Virus record (IMG/VR): IMGVR_UViG_3300020465_000068
Span: 1 to 29,038 of that record
Length of the DNA stretch: 29,038 nucleotides
From: a virus
Direction: 5' to 3' (one strand)
Shown: piece by piece, positions 18,715 through 27,133 of the stretch
Layout of the letters: each line of letters starts with the position of its first letter
Numbering within the stretch: the first letter of the stretch is position 1
The notes under the pieces: generated by a model
What the model was told of the DNA's origin: nothing
Seen by the model: only the letters and a program-made list of their open reading frames with translations
Databases searched by the model: none
Translations under genes and position numbers: made by a program

Positions 18715-19559
18715 TGGCAAAACCAACAACTAGACTAGAATTTAAAAATTACTGCCTCAGACAATTAGGTGCTCCTGTATTGGAGATTAACGTTGATGAT
18801 GATCAGGTAGATGATTTAATAGATGATGCGTTACAACTTTTCAATGAACGTCATTTTGACGGTGTTGAAAGGATGTATTTGAAATATAAAGTAACACAAG
18901 ATGATATTGATAGAGGAAAGGCAGATCCTACTACGGGTGTAGGTATTGTTACAACAACTGCAAATTCTACTGATGTAAGTGGTGTAGGAACTATGTCATT
19001 CAATTGGTATGAAAATTCTAATTTTATTCAAGTTCCAGAATCAGTTATAGGTGTAGAAAAAATATTTAAATTTGATACTAGTTCTATTTCAGGTGGAATG
19101 TTTAGTATTAAATATCAGTTATTTTTAAATGATTTGTATTTTTTCAATTCTATTGAATTACTACAATATTCTATGGTAAAAACTTATCTAGAAGATATAG
19201 ATTTTCTACTCACTACTGATAAGCAGATAAGATTCAATCAAAGACAAGATAGATTATATCTGGATATTGATTGGGGTTCAGAAGAGGCTGGAACTTATTT
19301 TGTTCTTGATTGCTATAGACTTTTAAATCCTACAGAATTTACTGGTGTATGGAATGATTCATTCTTAAAGAGATATGCAACTGCTCTTATAAAAAGACAG
19401 TGGGGTCAAAATTTAATTAAGTTTAGAGGAGTTAAATTGCCTGGTGGAATTGAGTTTAATGGAAGAGAAATATATGATGATGGGCAAAGAGAAATAGATT
19501 ATATTAGAGAAAAAATGAGTAGTGAATATGAACTACCACCTCTTGATTTGATAGGATAA
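18714..19559 (+). CDS. 13: Neck (head completion) protein gp13
   Basis: This encodes a 281-residue neck protein. In T4, gp13 (309 residues) acts with gp14 after DNA packaging to stabilise the filled head and form the site for tail attachment. The N-terminus (LEFKNYCLRQLGAPVLEINV, then DDLIDDALQLFNERHFDG) is the typical helical start of the family. The VLDCYRLLNPTEFTGVWND stretch near residue 199, the LIKRQWGQNLIKF helix after it, and the C-terminal MSSEYELPPLDLIG also fit. A small Gly/Thr/Val-rich loop at about residues 73-97 (TGVGIVTTT...SGVGTMSF) resembles the VGIGTT motifs of the tail proteins. A strong GGAGG precedes the start, and the gene overlaps both neighbours by TAATG, in the conserved order 13-14-15. 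Confidence 0.9.
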   Translation: MAKPTTRLEFKNYCLRQLGAPVLEINVDDDQVDDLIDDALQLFNERHFDGVERMYLKYKVTQDDIDRGKADPTTGVGIVTTTANSTDVSGVGTMSFNWYENSNFIQVPESVIGVEKIFKFDTSSISGGMFSIKYQLFLNDLYFFNSIELLQYSMVKTYLEDIDFLLTTDKQIRFNQRQDRLYLDIDWGSEEAGTYFVLDCYRLLNPTEFTGVWNDSFLKRYATALIKRQWGQNLIKFRGVKLPGGIEFNGREIYDDGQREIDYIREKMSSEYELPPLDLIG

Positions 19560-20989
19560 TGGCATTAAACCCCTTCTTTTTACAAGGTTCTCAAGGAGAA
19601 CAAAGACTTGTTCAGGATTTAATTAATGAGCAGTTAAAGACCTATGGCATTGATGTAGTTTATTTGCCTAGAAAAATTATAAAAACAGATAATATTTTTA
19701 GGGAAGTAGAGGACTCTGCATTCAATGATAATTTTTCTATTGAGGCATATGTAAACACATATGAAGGGTATACTGGTGCTGGAGATATAATGACTAAATT
19801 TGGTATGAGTCTAAAAGATGATTTGGTTGTTACAATATCCAAAGAAAGGTTTGAGGATTTCATTTCTCCCTTTTTATTAACAATGCCAGCGAGTGAAATT
19901 AATGTAGCTACTAGGCCAAGAGAAGGTGATTTAATATATTTCCCATTGGGACAAAGAATGTTTGAGGTGAAATTTGTAGAGCATGAAAAACCATTTTACC
20001 AATTACAAAAAAATTACGTTTATGAATTGCAGTGTGAATTATTTGAACTTGAAGATGAGTTTGCTGGATGGAATCAAGAATCAACATCTAATCAGGAACT
20101 TGATGATTCTGTAATGGAGTACGGTTATATGACTGAATTGAAATTAATTTCTATAGGATCTACGGCATCTTTAGGTGTATCTACATCTACAGGATATGTT
20201 AGAAATATTCTTCTTAATAATGATGGTTATGATTATACACAAGTTCCTGCAGTGGCAATCAGTACGGCTCCTTCTGGTGGAGTAGATGCTACTGCAGTTG
20301 CTATAACTACATCTGTTAATAACATATACTCTGTTAAGGAAATATTATTAACCCAACCAGGTATGGGATATACTATGCCACCTACAGTTAGTATTGTAAG
20401 TGCAGCAACCACTACTACTAATGGAATTACTACTACACATGGAGTAGGAGCAGCCGCAACTGCAGTAATAGTTGAAAGTGGTATAGGAATCGGAACTGTT
20501 ACTGTTGATATTCCTGGTAGTGGTTACCCTATTGCACCAGATTTATATTTCACAACTCCAACTTCTGGAGTTGGTACAGCAACTGGACGAGTACTTGTAA
20601 GTATTGCTAATACTATTACACAGGTTCTAATTTCCGATGCTGGTATTGGATATACTGCTGGAACAGGAATAGCAACAGTTTCTCCACCTCCATTAATTAC
20701 AGGTATTGGAACTTATCAATTTAATGAGCAGGTTACGGGATCTATTTCTGGAGCTATTGGTAGAGTTAAGAGTTGGGATAAGGATGCAGGTACTCTTAAA
20801 TTGGGAACTACCGATGGTACGTTCATACCTGGTGATATTGCTATTGGATCCACCTCTGGTGCAGAGTATACTGTTGATTATATTGAGGCGGCTGAATTTG
20901 AGGATAAATATGATCAGAACACTGAAATAGAGACAGAAGCAGACGCTATTGTGGACTTTAGTGAATCAAATCCCTTTGGACAAGTATAA
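19559..20989 (+). CDS. 14: Neck protein gp14 with inserted repeat module
   Basis: This encodes a 476-residue neck protein, much longer than T4 gp14 (256 residues). Residues 1 to about 200 match the family (MALNPFFLQGSQGEQRLVQD, GIDVVYLPRKI, FREVEDSAFNDNFSIEAYV, LQKNYVYELQCELFELEDE). The short C-terminal tail from about 444 (NTEIETEADAIVDFSESNPFG) also looks like the usual gp14 end. Between them lie about 240 residues of Gly-rich repeats with YTQVP, GMGYTMPP, GSGYPIAP and GIGYTAGTG turns. Removing this block leaves about the T4 length, so an insertion is the simplest reading. gp14 works with gp13 at the head-tail joint. The gene overlaps gp13 and gp15 by TAATG. Confidence 0.9.
   Translation: MALNPFFLQGSQGEQRLVQDLINEQLKTYGIDVVYLPRKIIKTDNIFREVEDSAFNDNFSIEAYVNTYEGYTGAGDIMTKFGMSLKDDLVVTISKERFEDFISPFLLTMPASEINVATRPREGDLIYFPLGQRMFEVKFVEHEKPFYQLQKNYVYELQCELFELEDEFAGWNQESTSNQELDDSVMEYGYMTELKLISIGSTASLGVSTSTGYVRNILLNNDGYDYTQVPAVAISTAPSGGVDATAVAITTSVNNIYSVKEILLTQPGMGYTMPPTVSIVSAATTTTNGITTTHGVGAAATAVIVESGIGIGTVTVDIPGSGYPIAPDLYFTTPTSGVGTATGRVLVSIANTITQVLISDAGIGYTAGTGIATVSPPPLITGIGTYQFNEQVTGSISGAIGRVKSWDKDAGTLKLGTTDGTFIPGDIAIGSTSGAEYTVDYIEAAEFEDKYDQNTEIETEADAIVDFSESNPFGQV
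20190..20890 (+). repeat. Gly-rich repeat module inserted in gp14
   Basis: Approximate limits of the repeat block within gp14. It has four or so units of the form G-x-G-Y, then x2-4, Pro, then beta-type Val/Ile residues, followed by an Ala/Thr-rich strand and a VxxIxIxxxG strand. Similar units occur in gp8 (about 8247-8405) and in the giant upstream protein (for example 6791-6982). The 11-mer GGTATTGGAAC at 20702 also occurs at 71, 266, 2786, 6842 and 7205. Confidence 0.65.
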
Positions 20990-21771
20990 TGTTAGGCACT
21001 TATTATTATCACGAAATTATTAGAAAGACTATTATCTCTTTCGGTACTGTTTTTAATCAAATAGGTATTAGGCATAGTGATACAGGTGAAATGCAAGTTC
21101 CCTTATCATATGGCCCTGCTCAAAAATTTCTTGCTAGATTAGAGCAGCAAGCAGATTTAAATAAATCAGTTCAGATTACATTACCTAGAATGTCATTTGA
21201 AATGAATACTATTGCATATGATCCTACTAGGAAAGCAGGTGTTACTCAGACATTTAAGACTTCTGATGGTACAAACTTAAAAAAAGTCTATATGCCTGTT
21301 CCATATAACATCGGATTTGAGTTAAGTATTTTCACAAAATTAAATGATGATGCATTGCAGATTGTAGAACAAATATTACCATACTTCCAACCTTCATTTA
21401 ATCTTACGGTAGATTTAGTAAGTTCAATTGGAGAAAAAAGAGATATTCCTGTTATATTAGATAATATATCTTTTCAAGATGATTATGAAGGAGATTTTTC
21501 CACTAGAAGAGCACTTATCTACACTTTAAATTTTACTGCTAAGACTTATCTATTCGGTCCTATTGCTGCTACTACGGATGGCCTGATTAAGAAAGTTCAA
21601 GCAGACATTTATGGTAGTACTGATACTAAGACTGCTAAACGGGAAATGAGATATACTGCTACTCCTGTTCCTGCTGATGCTGGACCTGGTGATGATTTTG
21701 GATTTAGTGAAAGTTGGCAAGATTTGGGGGATGCTAGATCTTATAGTCCAACAAGACAAGAGGATATTTAA
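20989..21771 (+). CDS. 15: Tail completion and sheath stabiliser protein gp15
   Basis: This encodes a 260-residue protein close to T4 gp15 (272 residues), which forms a hexameric ring on top of the tail tube and sheath, ends tail polymerisation and binds the neck. Shared features are the N-terminal YYYHEIIRKTIISFGTVFNQ, the VPLSYGPAQKFLARLEQQ segment, an ITLPRMSFEM strand (T4 has ILPRINLHL here) and the AYDPTRK turn. The C-terminal tail (DDFGFSESWQDL) is acidic. The start overlaps the stop of gp14 (TAATG). The gp16 start follows 5 bases after its stop, and the gp16 ribosome binding site (GAGGA) sits inside the last gp15 codons. Confidence 0.9.
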   Translation: MLGTYYYHEIIRKTIISFGTVFNQIGIRHSDTGEMQVPLSYGPAQKFLARLEQQADLNKSVQITLPRMSFEMNTIAYDPTRKAGVTQTFKTSDGTNLKKVYMPVPYNIGFELSIFTKLNDDALQIVEQILPYFQPSFNLTVDLVSSIGEKRDIPVILDNISFQDDYEGDFSTRRALIYTLNFTAKTYLFGPIAATTDGLIKKVQADIYGSTDTKTAKREMRYTATPVPADAGPGDDFGFSESWQDLGDARSYSPTRQEDI

Positions 21772-21776
21772 TAGTC

Positions 21777-22196
21777 ATGTCTAGTTATGATCCTATTGAT
21801 GAAGCACTTAATACTAAAAGTGATATCATAAAGGCAGATGCTCCTGCTAAGGTTGAAGTATCCCAAAAACCTGATGAGGTTAAAAAGGATTATGAATATA
21901 GTCGTGCTAATTTATATTCCTTGATTGAAAAGGGTCAAGAATCTCTTAATGGTATAATGGAAGTAGCAGGTGAAACTGCAAGTCCTAGAGCTTATGAGGT
22001 TGCTGGTCAAATTCTTAAGTCAGTTGCTGATACTACTGATAAGTTGATGGAACTTCAGAAAAAAGTTAGAGAAGTTGATGAAGAGATGAATAAAACTACT
22101 AATAATGTTACTAATAATGCTGTGTTTGTAGGATCTACAACTGAGTTATCAAAGATGCTGAAAGATGGATTTCTAAATAATAATAAGAAATCTTAA
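21777..22196 (+). CDS. 16: Small terminase subunit gp16
   Basis: This encodes a 139-residue, mostly helical protein; T4 gp16 is 164 residues. The small terminase forms a ring that recognises DNA ends or concatemers and stimulates the ATPase of gp17. The central YSRANLYSLIEKGQESLNGI stretch, then SPRAYEVAGQILKSVADTTD and LMELQKKVREVDEEM, give the helix-turn-helix pair and coiled coil typical of T4-like small terminases. The C-terminus (VFVGSTTELSKMLKDGF) fits the usual gp17-contacting tail. Its place between gp15 and gp17 is decisive. The N-terminal ~30 residues are charged and probably flexible. Confidence 0.88.
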   Translation: MSSYDPIDEALNTKSDIIKADAPAKVEVSQKPDEVKKDYEYSRANLYSLIEKGQESLNGIMEVAGETASPRAYEVAGQILKSVADTTDKLMELQKKVREVDEEMNKTTNNVTNNAVFVGSTTELSKMLKDGFLNNNKKS

Positions 22197-22205
22197 GTAA
22201 ATCTT

Positions 22206-22277
22206 ATGACAACTCCATGCGACTGTAAGGGATGTGGATGCGATCCCTGTATAAAATGTGGTAAATCACACCATTAA
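22206..22277 (+). CDS. Cysteine-rich micro-protein, metallothionein-like candidate
   Basis: This is a 23-codon reading frame in the 96-base gap between gp16 and gp17, starting 9 bases after the gp16 stop. Its product has six cysteines in 14 residues, in the spacing CxCxxCxCxxCxxC (residues 5, 7, 10, 12, 15 and 18), and ends with a His pair (residues 22-23). Such density suggests binding of zinc or another soft metal, like a minimal metallothionein or zinc knuckle. The ribosome binding site is weak (no GGAG), so translation would probably depend on coupling to gp16. The stop falls just before the GAGGA that serves gp17. Support comes from the striking composition, neat fit in the gap and correct strand. 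Conservation in other phages would be decisive, and I could not test it. Confidence 0.55.
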   Translation: MTTPCDCKGCGCDPCIKCGKSHH

Positions 22278-22292
22278 TTGAGGACTTAGATT

Positions 22293-23942
22293 ATGGCTTC
22301 CAATGAGATATATTTGGGTAATCCCAATTTAAAGAGGGCTAATACTCAACATGAGTATACTGAAGAGCAGATAATAGAGTTTATGAAATGTAAACAGGAT
22401 CCTGTTTATTTTGCAAGAAATTATATTCAAATTGTTTCTCTGGATTATGGATTAGTAAAATTTGACATGTACGATTTCCAAGAGAAATTGATTGAGAGAT
22501 TTCATGAACATAGATTTAATATATGTAAGATGCCACGACAGACTGGTAAGTCTACGACGTGTGTGTCTTATTTACTGCATTATGCAGTTTTTAATGATAA
22601 TGTAAATATTGCTATTCTTGCAAACAAGGCATCTACTGCTAGAGATTTGTTAGGTAGGTTACAACTGGCATATGAAAATTTACCTTCATGGATGCAACAA
22701 GGTATAATCTCTTGGAATAAAGGTAGTTTAGAATTGGAGAATGGTTCTAAAATATCCTCAAACTCTACCTCATCATCTGCTGTTCGTGGTGGATCTTATA
22801 ACGTTATATTCCTTGATGAGTTTGCATTCATTCCAAATCACATTGCCGATGATTTCTTTGCATCAGTTTATCCTACAATTACATCTGGTCAATCTACTAA
22901 GGTTATTATAGTTTCTACCCCACGGGGTATGAATCATTTCTATCGTATGTGGCACGACAGTGAGAAGGGAAAGAATGAATATGTTCCTACTGACGTTCAT
23001 TGGAGTGAAGTTCCTGGTAGGGATGCTGTGTGGAGAGAACAGACTATTGCAAATACTTCTGAGGAGCAATTCAAGATTGAGTTTGAGTGTGAGTTCTTAG
23101 GATCTGTTAATACTTTAATTGCTGCAACTAAACTTAAAAATCTTGTATATGAGGAACCTAAAAAGAGAAATGCAGGTCTTGATATTTACGTAGATCCAAT
23201 AAAAGATCACAATTATATAATTACCGTTGATGTTGCCAGAGGATTGGGTAATGATTATTCAGCTTTCCTCGTTTTTGATATAACAGAATTTCCATATCAA
23301 GTCGTTGCCAAATATAAGAATAATGAAATTAAACCAATGCTATTTCCTAATGTTATTTTGGATGTGGCAAAAGGGTATAATGAAGCATATTTATTGATAG
23401 AGGTAAATGACATAGGAGATCAAGTAGCAAGTATTCTTCAATATGATTTGGAGTATGAGAATCTCTTAATGGCGACAATGAGAGGTAGAGCAGGTCAAAT
23501 AGTTGGGCAAGGTTTTTCAGGTAAGAAAACTCAATTGGGAGTTAGAACAACTTCTGCTGTTAAAAAATTGGGTTGCTCCAATTTAAAGACTATGCTTGAG
23601 GATGATAAAATACTTTTATGGGATTATGATATTATTTCAGAATTAACTACATTTGCTCAGAAACATAATTCTTTTGAAGCAGAAGAAGGTTCTAATGATG
23701 ACTTAGCTATGTGTCTGGTTATATTTGCATGGTTATGTGCACAGGACTATTTTAAGGAGATGACTGATAATGATGTTCGTAAAAGAATATATGAAGATCA
23801 AAAAAATCAGATAGAACAAGACATGGCTCCCTTTGGATTTATTGCAACTGGATTGGAAGATGAGAGTTTTGTAGATAAGGACGGAGATACATGGCATGTA
23901 GACGAATATGGGGATAGATCTTACATGTGGGATTATCAATGA
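22293..23942 (+). CDS. 17: Large terminase subunit gp17 (packaging ATPase-nuclease)
   Basis: This encodes the 549-residue DNA-packaging motor; T4 gp17 is 610 residues. It docks on the gp20 portal, pumps DNA into the prohead with ATP, and cuts the concatemer. The N-terminal ATPase has a Walker A-type RQTGKST (residues 82-88, Lys86), Walker B VIFLDE (171-176, Asp175 and Glu176), and a coupling-type VSTPRG segment shortly after. The C-terminal RNase H-like nuclease shows the acidic residues expected for metal binding: Asp313 in TVDVARG, Glu370 in LLIEVND, and the Asp pair in NDDLAM (469-470). The frame is intact, with no intron or intein. A GAGGA lies about 8 bases before the start. It ends in WDYQ, followed by a 73-base gap holding the gp18 late promoter. 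Confidence 0.96.
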   Translation: MASNEIYLGNPNLKRANTQHEYTEEQIIEFMKCKQDPVYFARNYIQIVSLDYGLVKFDMYDFQEKLIERFHEHRFNICKMPRQTGKSTTCVSYLLHYAVFNDNVNIAILANKASTARDLLGRLQLAYENLPSWMQQGIISWNKGSLELENGSKISSNSTSSSAVRGGSYNVIFLDEFAFIPNHIADDFFASVYPTITSGQSTKVIIVSTPRGMNHFYRMWHDSEKGKNEYVPTDVHWSEVPGRDAVWREQTIANTSEEQFKIEFECEFLGSVNTLIAATKLKNLVYEEPKKRNAGLDIYVDPIKDHNYIITVDVARGLGNDYSAFLVFDITEFPYQVVAKYKNNEIKPMLFPNVILDVAKGYNEAYLLIEVNDIGDQVASILQYDLEYENLLMATMRGRAGQIVGQGFSGKKTQLGVRTTSAVKKLGCSNLKTMLEDDKILLWDYDIISELTTFAQKHNSFEAEEGSNDDLAMCLVIFAWLCAQDYFKEMTDNDVRKRIYEDQKNQIEQDMAPFGFIATGLEDESFVDKDGDTWHVDEYGDRSYMWDYQ

Positions 23943-23971
23943 TGAAAAAATGCATGTAAAAAAGATAATTT

Positions 23972-23979
23972 AATAAATA
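23972..23979 (+). promoter_or_regulatory. Late-promoter-like site before gp18
   Basis: This is AATAAATA in the 73-base gap between gp17 and gp18, one base off the TATAAATA consensus. It lies 36 bases before the gp18 ATG. A GAGGG ribosome binding site follows about 10 bases before the start. A dedicated promoter here suits the high copy number of the sheath protein. No terminator hairpin is visible in the gap. Confidence 0.6.
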
Positions 23980-24015
23980 TTTCTAGAATAAATTTGGACT
24001 GCGAGGGTAATTAAG

Positions 24016-26493
24016 ATGCCGCTAAATCTAGCATCTCCTGGAATTCTGGTTAAGGAGATTGATTTAACTCTTGGGAGAATTGATCCGACATCAGATAAAT
24101 TAGGTGGAATTGTAGGCCCTTTTGCAAAAGGACCAGTAGGAACTCCTACACTTATCACTACTGAAAACGACTTATTAAATACATTTGGACAACCATATGA
24201 TACTGATAAGCAATATGAAACATGGTTAACAGCATCATCATATCTGGCATATGGTGGAATTTTAAATGTTGTAAGAGCTGACGATTATAACACAACTACA
24301 GGAGTGGGTCTAAAGAATGCTTTTGTAGGAACTGCTTCAAGTATAAGAGTGAAGAGTGCAGAGAATTATGAAGAATTAGGATATGATCAGAGTCCTATTG
24401 CAGGTGCAACTGTTCTTGCGAGAAATCCTGGAACATGGGCAAATGATATTAGAATTGGAATTATTGATGGCAGAGCAGATCAGACTATTGGTATTGATAC
24501 TACAGGTGCAACTTCATTTAGTGATACAGTATCTAACTTAAGTGGTACTTTGGTAGGTTCTGCTTCTACTATTTCATTTGATAGTACGACTAGTATTACT
24601 GTTGGATTAGAAGTTAAATGTGATGTTGCAGGTGTTGTTGCAGCAGGAACCACTGTTCTTGCCGTACCTGGTGGAGGATCGGCTGGTATTGTTACCATCT
24701 CTACTTCATCAGCATCAAGTGTAGATTTAACAACAACATTTGATTTTGGAACCACTACCACTGTTACTGCAGATTTAGCAGTTGGATATGGAATTACTCA
24801 AGCAGTTCCTGCAGGAACTATTGTTTCTAAAACAGGAGTTGGTGCTGGTACTACTGAAGAACTTGATGGATACTTTAAGGGTATTATTACTGAAATTGGT
24901 ACTGGAGAAGTAGGAGTTAAATTCCTAAGTCATGTTAATGCATTTTCCACAGAAACTGCTCAATCTTATAATAGCATTTATCAGTTTAGTACAGATTCTA
25001 CAGTTGCTATTCATTCTACAGGTCAGACAACTTCATACGGATCTACCGCAGTTACAAGTTCAGTAGATTGGTTTGATCAGCAAACACTTGACCTCACAAC
25101 TGCAACAGTAGGTGGAGCAACTACAACCACCACAGTAAAATGGAATACTCTTTCAGAGCGTCCTACTACATCAGAGTATGCAGCTGCTAGAGGTGCAAGA
25201 TTTGATGAATTACATGTTGTGGTAATAGATGGTAAAGGAACTATCAGTGGAAATGCTGGAACGATTCTTGAAAAACACTTAAATCTTTCTAAGGCAAAAG
25301 ACGCTGAGTTTTCTGTAGGATCACCTCAATGGTGGAGAAAATATATTGAAACTAATTCAACAAATATCTTTGCTGGTGGAGAACCTGCAGGAGTGGTAAC
25401 TACTGGATATAGTTCAGGATTTACTCTTGCTGGTGATACTGGTTGGGATCAAGATGCTGAAGGTATTATCTTTGGTTCAATTGGTAATTTGAATACAGTA
25501 TTAAAAGATGGTAAGGATTATGGTGGTATTTCTACCATTACTTCAACTGGAGCACTTAATTCTGGATTAGATGACTTAGTTACTGGTTATGGATTATTTG
25601 AGAATGATACTAATGTTGATGTAGATTTCTTATTGATGGGATCTGCCAAAGAAGGGCAAAATGAAGCAAGGGCTCTTGCAACTAAATTGATTTCGGTTGC
25701 AGAGTTGAGAAAGGATGCAGTTGCATTTATTTCTCCTTATAGAGCATCTATGATAACTGACAATCCTAGTCAAGAAACCGTGGATGTTGTTTTAGGTGAT
25801 TCTAAAATTACTGATAATGTAATTAATTTCTTTGAACCTATAACTTCTTCATCATATGCTGTATTTGATAGTGGATACAAGTATATGTTTGATAGATTTG
25901 CAAATACATTCAGATATATTCCATTAAATGGTGATATTGCTGGATTATGTGCTAGAACGGATATTAATGCGTTCCCTTGGTTCTCACCTGCAGGTACTGC
26001 TAGAGGTGCTATTCTTAATGCTGTTAAGTTAGCATACAATCCAAGTAAGGATCAAAGAGATCGTCTTTATTCTGCAAGAGTTAATCCTGTAATTTTCTCA
26101 CCTGGTGCTGGAATTGTATTATTTGGTGATAAGACTGCATTTGCTAAAGCATCTGCATTTGATAGAATTAACGTTCGTAGATTATTCCTCTTCCTTGAAG
26201 ATGCAATTTCTGCTGCTGCAAAAGATCAACTCTTTGAATTCAATGATGAAATTACAAGGACTAACTTTGTAAACATTGTTGAACCTTTCCTACGTGATGT
26301 TCAGGCAAAACGAGGAATTACTGATTATGTTGTTATTTGTGATGAAACAAATAACACTGCCGCAATTATTGATGCAAATGAGTTTGTGGCTGATATATAC
26401 ATTAAGCCTGCAAGATCAATCAACTTCATTGGTCTTAATTTCATCGCCACTAGAACTGGCGTTGCATTTGAAGAAGTAATCGGTAACGTTTAA
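24016..26493 (+). CDS. 18: Contractile tail sheath protein gp18
   Basis: This encodes an 825-residue sheath subunit; T4 gp18 is 659 residues. Sheath subunits stack as rings around the tube and contract to drive the tube through the host envelope. The N-terminus (LASPGILVKEIDLTLGRI, then GGIVGPFAKGPVGTPTLI) and C-terminus (NVRRLFLFLEDAISAAAKDQ, FVNIVEPFLRDVQAKRGI, then ADIYIKPARSINFIGLNFIA) form the conserved core that links neighbouring subunits. Residues about 155-305 are Gly/Ser/Thr/Val-rich, with motifs such as GVGAGTT, and probably form an added surface domain that explains much of the extra length. It has its own late-type promoter and a good ribosome binding site. The tube gene follows 15 bases after the stop. 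Confidence 0.96.
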   Translation: MPLNLASPGILVKEIDLTLGRIDPTSDKLGGIVGPFAKGPVGTPTLITTENDLLNTFGQPYDTDKQYETWLTASSYLAYGGILNVVRADDYNTTTGVGLKNAFVGTASSIRVKSAENYEELGYDQSPIAGATVLARNPGTWANDIRIGIIDGRADQTIGIDTTGATSFSDTVSNLSGTLVGSASTISFDSTTSITVGLEVKCDVAGVVAAGTTVLAVPGGGSAGIVTISTSSASSVDLTTTFDFGTTTTVTADLAVGYGITQAVPAGTIVSKTGVGAGTTEELDGYFKGIITEIGTGEVGVKFLSHVNAFSTETAQSYNSIYQFSTDSTVAIHSTGQTTSYGSTAVTSSVDWFDQQTLDLTTATVGGATTTTTVKWNTLSERPTTSEYAAARGARFDELHVVVIDGKGTISGNAGTILEKHLNLSKAKDAEFSVGSPQWWRKYIETNSTNIFAGGEPAGVVTTGYSSGFTLAGDTGWDQDAEGIIFGSIGNLNTVLKDGKDYGGISTITSTGALNSGLDDLVTGYGLFENDTNVDVDFLLMGSAKEGQNEARALATKLISVAELRKDAVAFISPYRASMITDNPSQETVDVVLGDSKITDNVINFFEPITSSSYAVFDSGYKYMFDRFANTFRYIPLNGDIAGLCARTDINAFPWFSPAGTARGAILNAVKLAYNPSKDQRDRLYSARVNPVIFSPGAGIVLFGDKTAFAKASAFDRINVRRLFLFLEDAISAAAKDQLFEFNDEITRTNFVNIVEPFLRDVQAKRGITDYVVICDETNNTAAIIDANEFVADIYIKPARSINFIGLNFIATRTGVAFEEVIGNV

Positions 26494-26508
26494 TAGAGGT
26501 TTAAAAAA

Positions 26509-27102
26509 ATGCCAAGCCGTGTTCAACAAAATAGCATTCCTTTAAGGAAGATTAGCGATTTTAAAAGTAAGTTAACTGGTGGTGGTGCTAGGCCGAATCT
26601 TTTTGAGGTTGAGTTAGCGTTTCCACAAGCAGTTGCAATAGAAAATGATGTCTTACAAAAATCAAGATTTTTAGTTAAGGCAGCAGCACTTCCTGCATCT
26701 ACCATTTCACCAATTGAAGTTCCATTCCGAGGAAGGATACTTAAAATTGCAGGAGATAGAACATTTGAGACATGGACAATTACTGTTCTCAATGATGTTG
26801 ATTTTGTTATTCGTTCTGCTTTTGAGAAGTGGATGAATATCATTAATAGTATGGAAGATGCCACAGGGGTTCAGAACCCTGATGAGTATCAAAAAGATGC
26901 AATGGTTCATCAGTTAGATCGTGATGGTGGTATTCTTAGATCTTACAAGTTCTGGGATATTTTTCCAACTAATATTTCCACAATTGACCTAAGTTATGAG
27001 ACTACCGATACTCTAGAAGAGTTTACTGTAGAGATGCAAGTTCAGTGGTGGGAAGCATATAAAGGTACTTCACCTGCGGCTGGCGGTGAAAATATCAGAT
27101 AA
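26509..27102 (+). CDS. 19: Tail tube protein gp19
   Basis: This encodes a 197-residue tube subunit; T4 gp19 is 163 residues. Hexamers stack to form the tube through which DNA passes. The sequence shows the expected start of a tube protein (RKISDFKSKLTGGGARPNLF, where the mature beta-barrel begins), then FLVKAAALPASTISPIEVPF, a strand TWTITVLNDVDFVIRSAFEK and the end TDTLEEFTVEMQVQWWEAY. An AGAGG lies about 9 bases before the ATG, just after the gp18 stop, so it is probably co-transcribed with gp18. Its stop codon lies inside a late-promoter-like sequence for gp20. Confidence 0.95.
   Translation: MPSRVQQNSIPLRKISDFKSKLTGGGARPNLFEVELAFPQAVAIENDVLQKSRFLVKAAALPASTISPIEVPFRGRILKIAGDRTFETWTITVLNDVDFVIRSAFEKWMNIINSMEDATGVQNPDEYQKDAMVHQLDRDGGILRSYKFWDIFPTNISTIDLSYETTDTLEEFTVEMQVQWWEAYKGTSPAAGGENIR
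26864..26881 (+). other. Short inverted repeat inside gp19
   Basis: CAGGG at 26864-26868 pairs with CCCTG at 26877-26881. Two further A-T pairs can extend it across a one-base bulge, leaving a CAG loop. It is G/C-rich for this sequence but short, and lies inside coding sequence without a U-tract, so a regulatory role is uncertain. Confidence 0.3.
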
Positions 27103-27105
27103 ATA
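27098..27105 (+). promoter_or_regulatory. Late-promoter-like site overlapping the gp19 stop
   Basis: This is GATAAATA, one base off TATAAATA, containing the gp19 stop codon (taa at 27100-27102). It lies 28 bases before the gp20 ATG. The same octamer also occurs by chance inside genes in this A+T-rich sequence, so its place in the gap is the main support. Confidence 0.5.
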
Positions 27106-27133
27106 GTGCTATAATAGGTAAAAAGATTATACA

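Noticed and set aside
22293-23942. Intron or intein in the large terminase gene
   Set aside because: The frame is continuous, with Walker A, Walker B and nuclease residues at normal spacing and no homing endonuclease motif.
23943-24015. Terminator between gp17 and gp18
   Set aside because: The gap has A/T runs but no G/C stem followed by a U-tract.
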